DNA of 64,000 bases from Amycolatopsis sp. NBRC 101858 (lineage in GTDB: Bacteria; Actinomycetota; Actinomycetes; Mycobacteriales; Pseudonocardiaceae): positions 822,681 through 886,680 of the forward strand of contig NZ_BSTD01000001.1 in the NCBI RefSeq assembly GCF_030269325.1. The letters run 5' to 3'. Shown here piece after piece: positions 60,594-64,000 of this stretch (the first letter of the stretch is position 1; each line of letters opens with the position of its first letter). The translations under genes and the position numbers were made by a program. The notes under the pieces are model-generated. The model ran no database searches and was not told where the DNA came from. It saw nothing but the letters and a program-made list of their open reading frames with translations.

Positions 60594-63500
60594 CTACAAC
60601 GGCATCGGGTCGATGTCGCACTCGGCCCGGATGCCCCGCTCGGTCGCGGCCACCATCGGATGGCCGTTCCGCAGCACGCGTCGGATCCGGGCCACCACCT
60701 CCAGCTGCTCGGCCCGCCCCTCCGGGGTTCGGCCGAGCCGCTGGAGATCGAGCGCCCGGTTCAGCCGGGTCGCCAGGGTCCCGGGATGGTGTTCACCGAG
60801 GGCATGACGAGCCAGAAGCAGCACTTCGGTGTCCAGCAACAAGGCGCGCTCGAACTCACCCAGCGCGTACCAGCCGTTGGCCAGGTTCGTCGCGCTGGCG
60901 ATGACGTGGGGATGGTCGTCCCCGAGCCGGCCGCGCAACCGCTCGAAGGAGCGCTCGTCCTGCTGCGTAGCCGCTTCCGCACTTCCGCGCTGCCGCAAGG
61001 TGACAGCCAAGTCCACCTCGGCGACGAGAGTGTGCGGGTGGTGCTCGCCCAGACTGCGGCGGTAGAGCTCGAGGACCCGCAGACCGAGCTCGAGCGCCTC
61101 GTCGAGCCGTCCCGCGTGCCGCAGATCGATGGAATGGGCGAGCGCGCACGCCATCGCGTTCGGATGTCCCTCGCCGTAGCTGAGCCGGAACTGCTTGAGT
61201 GCACTGTCTGAGAGCGTCAATGCCGCGGGGTAGTCACCGTCCTTGCGCCGCGCCACGGCGAGAAAGTGGTTGCGCCGCAGTACTCCGACCGTGCCCTCTC
61301 CGAACAGTTCGCGGACGCGTTTGACCAGCCTCTCCTGCTCCACCCTGGCCCAAGCGAAGTCGCCCAGCTCACGGCGGCTGATCACCAGCAGGGTCAACGT
61401 CGTGATCGTCGCCGCATTGTCCTGCCCGAGCACTTGGTGGCGGAGCCGGTAAGTCTCCGTGCAAAGCCGGTGCGCCTTTTCGTACTCACCGGTGAGCAGC
61501 CAGGAGACGACCAGGTCGGACGCGGCATCCAGCGTGACCGGGTCATCGACGCCGAACAGCTTGGTGGCCTTGGCGTAAGTTCGCAGGTTCAGATCCCTGG
61601 CTTCGAAGAATTCACCCGCGGCCTTCTTGTCCACGGCTACCGAAAGCTGCGCGTTGAGCACTTCTTCCGAGTCTTCGTCGGCGATCTCGCGGTACAGCCG
61701 CAGCGTACGCTGGTTGATCTCGGCCGCCTCGGCGTAACCGCCGAGCATGCAGAGGAAGAATCCGAGTCGCTCGGAAGCTTCGAGCGTCTGCGGATCCGGC
61801 CGCTCGTCGTTCCGCTCCCGCGATCGTTCGGACCAGCGGCGGACAGCACGCCGGGCAAGTGCGACGGCGCCCTGGTGATCACCCCAGTGGTACAAGAACT
61901 TCATCAGGTTGATCACGAGGCGGCGAACCCACTGTTCGTCGCTGCCGATCAGCTCGGCCGCGTACATGTGCGGCACGATCTCCTGGTAGCGCGGCCACTC
62001 CCCGGTCGACGCCGGTGAGTTCGGGTCGGTTTTGGCCAGCAGCATGTGTGCACCGTGCCGCATGACTGTTCGCTGCGCGGGCGACATCCGGTTGCGCAGC
62101 ACCAACTGCACGAGCCGGTGCAAAAGCAGGGTATCGCTGCGGTGGTCGAGCCGGGCCAGCCCGCACCGGTTGATGTCGCGCAGCACTCGGCCGAGCCGCA
62201 TGGGATCGCGCAGGGCGATGTCGAGCTCCGGGGCGATCGAAACACCGTGCACGCCGGTGAACAGGTTCCGGGAGATGGGTTCGGGCGCGAAGAACGCACA
62301 CACCTGCAACAGCTGATGTGCGGCCGGGTCCAGAGTTCGCAGCTGGTCGAACGATACGCTCCAGGCGGCCGCGATCGGCACCTCGTACTCGGCCGGCGGC
62401 GAAGCTTCGAGAATCTCCGCGACCTTTTCGTCGAACAGCCGCAGGTACTCCTCGATCGGCATCCCCGTCTCCGCGCGCCAAGTCGCGGCTTGTGCCAGCG
62501 CCAGCGGCAGATCGCCCAGTTTGCCCGCGAGCTGGTCGGCCTGCTCGTCGGTGATCACCGGATCCCGCCGGCACAGCAGTTCCTTGCTCTCGCCCCGGTC
62601 GAACAGACTGACCTCGAGCGGTTCCGCGAAGGTGTCCGCCCAGTCCGGTTCGCGCGAGGTGATCAGGATCCGCCCGGGACCGTCGGGGAGGAACGGGGCG
62701 AGCCGCTCCGGCTTACCGGCCGAGTCGAAGACGAGCAGCCAGCGCGAGTAAGCCGACCCCGTCCGCAACGCTTCGAGCACCGCGGGAACCGCGGTGACCG
62801 ACTCGTCCGCGCCCGGCAGGTGTAGCTGGCGCGCCAGCTCGGTCAGCGACGCCCGAATCTGCATCTCCTGCGCGGCGCGGATCCACCAGACGACGTCGTA
62901 CTCCTGGAGGTGGCGGTGGACGTACTCGATCGCGAGCTGCGTCTTTCCGATCCCGCCCATGCCGTGCAAAACCGCCCTGGACTCGCGGTCCAGTTCGCGA
63001 GCCAGTGATTCGAGAAGTCCGCGCCTGCCGACGAACGCGGGGTTGCGGCTGGGCACCTCGCCCATGACGACGGGCGAGTCGGTGTTCACCGGTCCCGGGC
63101 GAAGGGGCGACGGCTCCGCTTCGTCGTCCACCGGCCGAGCTCGCTTTTCGGTCACCGGTGGTCCGGCCGCGGCCAGTTCGAGCTCCAGCATGCGCAGCCG
63201 ATCGGCTCTGGCCAGGTACGGTCCGGAGAGCGCCCGCATGACGGCCTGTTCCAAGCGCACCTCCGGCGCCAGTTCGACGGCCCGTGCGGGCAAGCGGGCC
63301 TCGTCGGGATCGGCCAGCGCGTCCCTCAGCCGCACCAGCACCGGGTACTCCGCACCGAACCGGTCGGTGGCCGCGATCACGACATCGGCTGTCTCCGACC
63401 GCCGACTGACGGCCAGCAGCGCGGCTCGGACCGGAGGCGCGATCTCGAAGACAACCTCATCCCAGGCGTCCTGACCGGTGTCGGCGGGCATCTCCAGCAG

Positions 63501-64000
63501 ACCGCTGGTGAAGACCTCGGCGAGGTGCGTCGTCCGAGCCCCGGGCACCAGCTCGGTCTGGACGAAACGGGCGATCGGCAGGCTGACCGGGACCGCGGCC
63601 AGCAGCTTGGCCAGCCGGAACGCCGGTTCCGACGCGACACCTCGGAACCGTTGAACACGTTCGTACGGGGTTGCCGAAGCCGCTCGCTCGTCCGCCATGC
63701 GCGGCATCGGGTTCGGCTCGTCGGACACCAGCAGCACCGTCCCGGTGAGGGGCTCGCGGTGTGGCCGGGTGATCAGCCCCGCCCACCAGCCCAGCCACCG
63801 CGCGTCCAGCTCGAGCAGCGGGATCGGCACCGTGCGCGCGTCCGAGCCTGGCGGTTCTTCGGCGGTCAGCCAGGCGTCCGGCAATTCGACGCCGTAGGTC
63901 CCGTTCGGCCGAAGCGGCCCGGGCGTGACCAGTAAGGCCTGCTGCGGGTTCAGCCCGCCTTGACTCCACAACCACTGCGGCAACAGGTGCACGAGAGCCA
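60594..64000 (-). CDS. FxsT-type vWA / NB-ARC / TPR protein, copy 2 (N-terminus beyond window)
   Basis: At least 1134 residues of a paralog of FxsT1. The frame stays open to the right edge, so the start and most of the vWA domain are missing here; the end of that domain is visible as VHLLPQWLWSQGGLN and PGPLRPNGTYGVELP. The NB-ARC part has HGMGGIGKTQLA and WLLVFDSAGKPE. The TPR tail has many units like GDHQGAVALARRAVRRW and closes with ECDIDPMPL, as in copy 1. A second MoxR/VMAP pair could lie beyond 64000. Confidence 0.86.
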   Translation of the reverse strand, partial: ALVHLLPQWLWSQGGLNPQQALLVTPGPLRPNGTYGVELPDAWLTAEEPPGSDARTVPIPLLELDARWLGWWAGLITRPHREPLTGTVLLVSDEPNPMPRMADERAASATPYERVQRFRGVASEPAFRLAKLLAAVPVSLPIARFVQTELVPGARTTHLAEVFTSGLLEMPADTGQDAWDEVVFEIAPPVRAALLAVSRRSETADVVIAATDRFGAEYPVLVRLRDALADPDEARLPARAVELAPEVRLEQAVMRALSGPYLARADRLRMLELELAAAGPPVTEKRARPVDDEAEPSPLRPGPVNTDSPVVMGEVPSRNPAFVGRRGLLESLARELDRESRAVLHGMGGIGKTQLAIEYVHRHLQEYDVVWWIRAAQEMQIRASLTELARQLHLPGADESVTAVPAVLEALRTGSAYSRWLLVFDSAGKPERLAPFLPDGPGRILITSREPDWADTFAEPLEVSLFDRGESKELLCRRDPVITDEQADQLAGKLGDLPLALAQAATWRAETGMPIEEYLRLFDEKVAEILEASPPAEYEVPIAAAWSVSFDQLRTLDPAAHQLLQVCAFFAPEPISRNLFTGVHGVSIAPELDIALRDPMRLGRVLRDINRCGLARLDHRSDTLLLHRLVQLVLRNRMSPAQRTVMRHGAHMLLAKTDPNSPASTGEWPRYQEIVPHMYAAELIGSDEQWVRRLVINLMKFLYHWGDHQGAVALARRAVRRWSERSRERNDERPDPQTLEASERLGFFLCMLGGYAEAAEINQRTLRLYREIADEDSEEVLNAQLSVAVDKKAAGEFFEARDLNLRTYAKATKLFGVDDPVTLDAASDLVVSWLLTGEYEKAHRLCTETYRLRHQVLGQDNAATITTLTLLVISRRELGDFAWARVEQERLVKRVRELFGEGTVGVLRRNHFLAVARRKDGDYPAALTLSDSALKQFRLSYGEGHPNAMACALAHSIDLRHAGRLDEALELGLRVLELYRRSLGEHHPHTLVAEVDLAVTLRQRGSAEAATQQDERSFERLRGRLGDDHPHVIASATNLANGWYALGEFERALLLDTEVLLLARHALGEHHPGTLATRLNRALDLQRLGRTPEGRAEQLEVVARIRRVLRNGHPMVAATERGIRAECDIDPMPL

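Noticed and set aside
1..64000. CRISPR array, tRNA or rRNA genes
   Set aside because: No regularly spaced direct repeats and no cloverleaf or rRNA-like stretch were seen by eye; a dedicated tRNA and CRISPR search would be needed to exclude them fully.

Overview
The window is about 71% GC, has short intergenic gaps and uses GTG and TTG starts freely. It looks like chromosome from a filamentous actinomycete of the Pseudonocardiales, most likely Amycolatopsis or a close relative. This rests on gene content (WS/DGAT acyltransferase, PE-PPE-domain esterase, mycobacterial IlvX-like enzyme, SAV_2177/DUF574-type methyltransferases, FxSxx-COOH-type loci); I did no database search. I saw no tRNA, rRNA, CRISPR array, transposase or phage gene.

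Region 1 (1-6958, minus strand) is a catabolic block: FAD amine/amino-acid oxidase, ThDP-dependent enzyme, HyuA and HyuB (hydantoinase/oxoprolinase type) and an SDR cut by the left edge. The ThDP gene is preceded by a perfect palindrome with two 12-bp arms. Region 2 (7093-15912) holds a WS/DGAT gene, a compact PQQ operon (pqqA-C-D-E-B, no protease gene), an aldo/keto reductase, a small HTH regulator with an MFS exporter, a MaoC hydratase, an ArsR regulator and a small hypothetical gene.

Region 3 (15971-25849) looks like one catabolic regulon: amidase, D-2-hydroxyacid dehydrogenase, two maleate-isomerase/arylmalonate-decarboxylase-like proteins, a GntR/FCD regulator, a tartrate/malate-type dehydrogenase, succinate-semialdehyde-type dehydrogenase, GABA-type aminotransferase and a DUF3830 protein. 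The operator ATTGTCRACAAT occurs at three of its promoters. A strong terminator closes it.

Region 4 (25850-48928) is mixed. It contains a 30-codon His-rich peptide gene with its own ribosome site and terminator, a second aldo/keto reductase, a secreted esterase, a GlcD-like/IlvX-like pair, three paralogous SAM methyltransferases with a histidine phosphatase between them, two transporters (MFS, MMPL), a DUF3761 lipoprotein, a two-component system, a GH92 glycosidase, a lower-GC orphan gene, and a FadB/FadA beta-oxidation pair divergent from a protein with two TetR DNA-binding domains.

Region 5 (49020-64000) is the most unusual part. Two copies of a module (63-residue precursor-like peptide, then a HExxH-motif peptide-modification enzyme, then a convergent vWA/NB-ARC/TPR protein of FxsT type) flank a MoxR ATPase and an EAD/VMAP-type protein. 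The peptides keep an FxsA-like leader but lack the terminal FxSxx motif, and no radical SAM FxsB is present in the window. I read this as a RiPP-like peptide system joined to a vWA-MoxR-VMAP conflict-type module. Two short DNA motifs are also strongly repeated inside coding regions across the window: a palindrome GTTAACGNNCGTTAAC and a decamer GTCCGATTGC.
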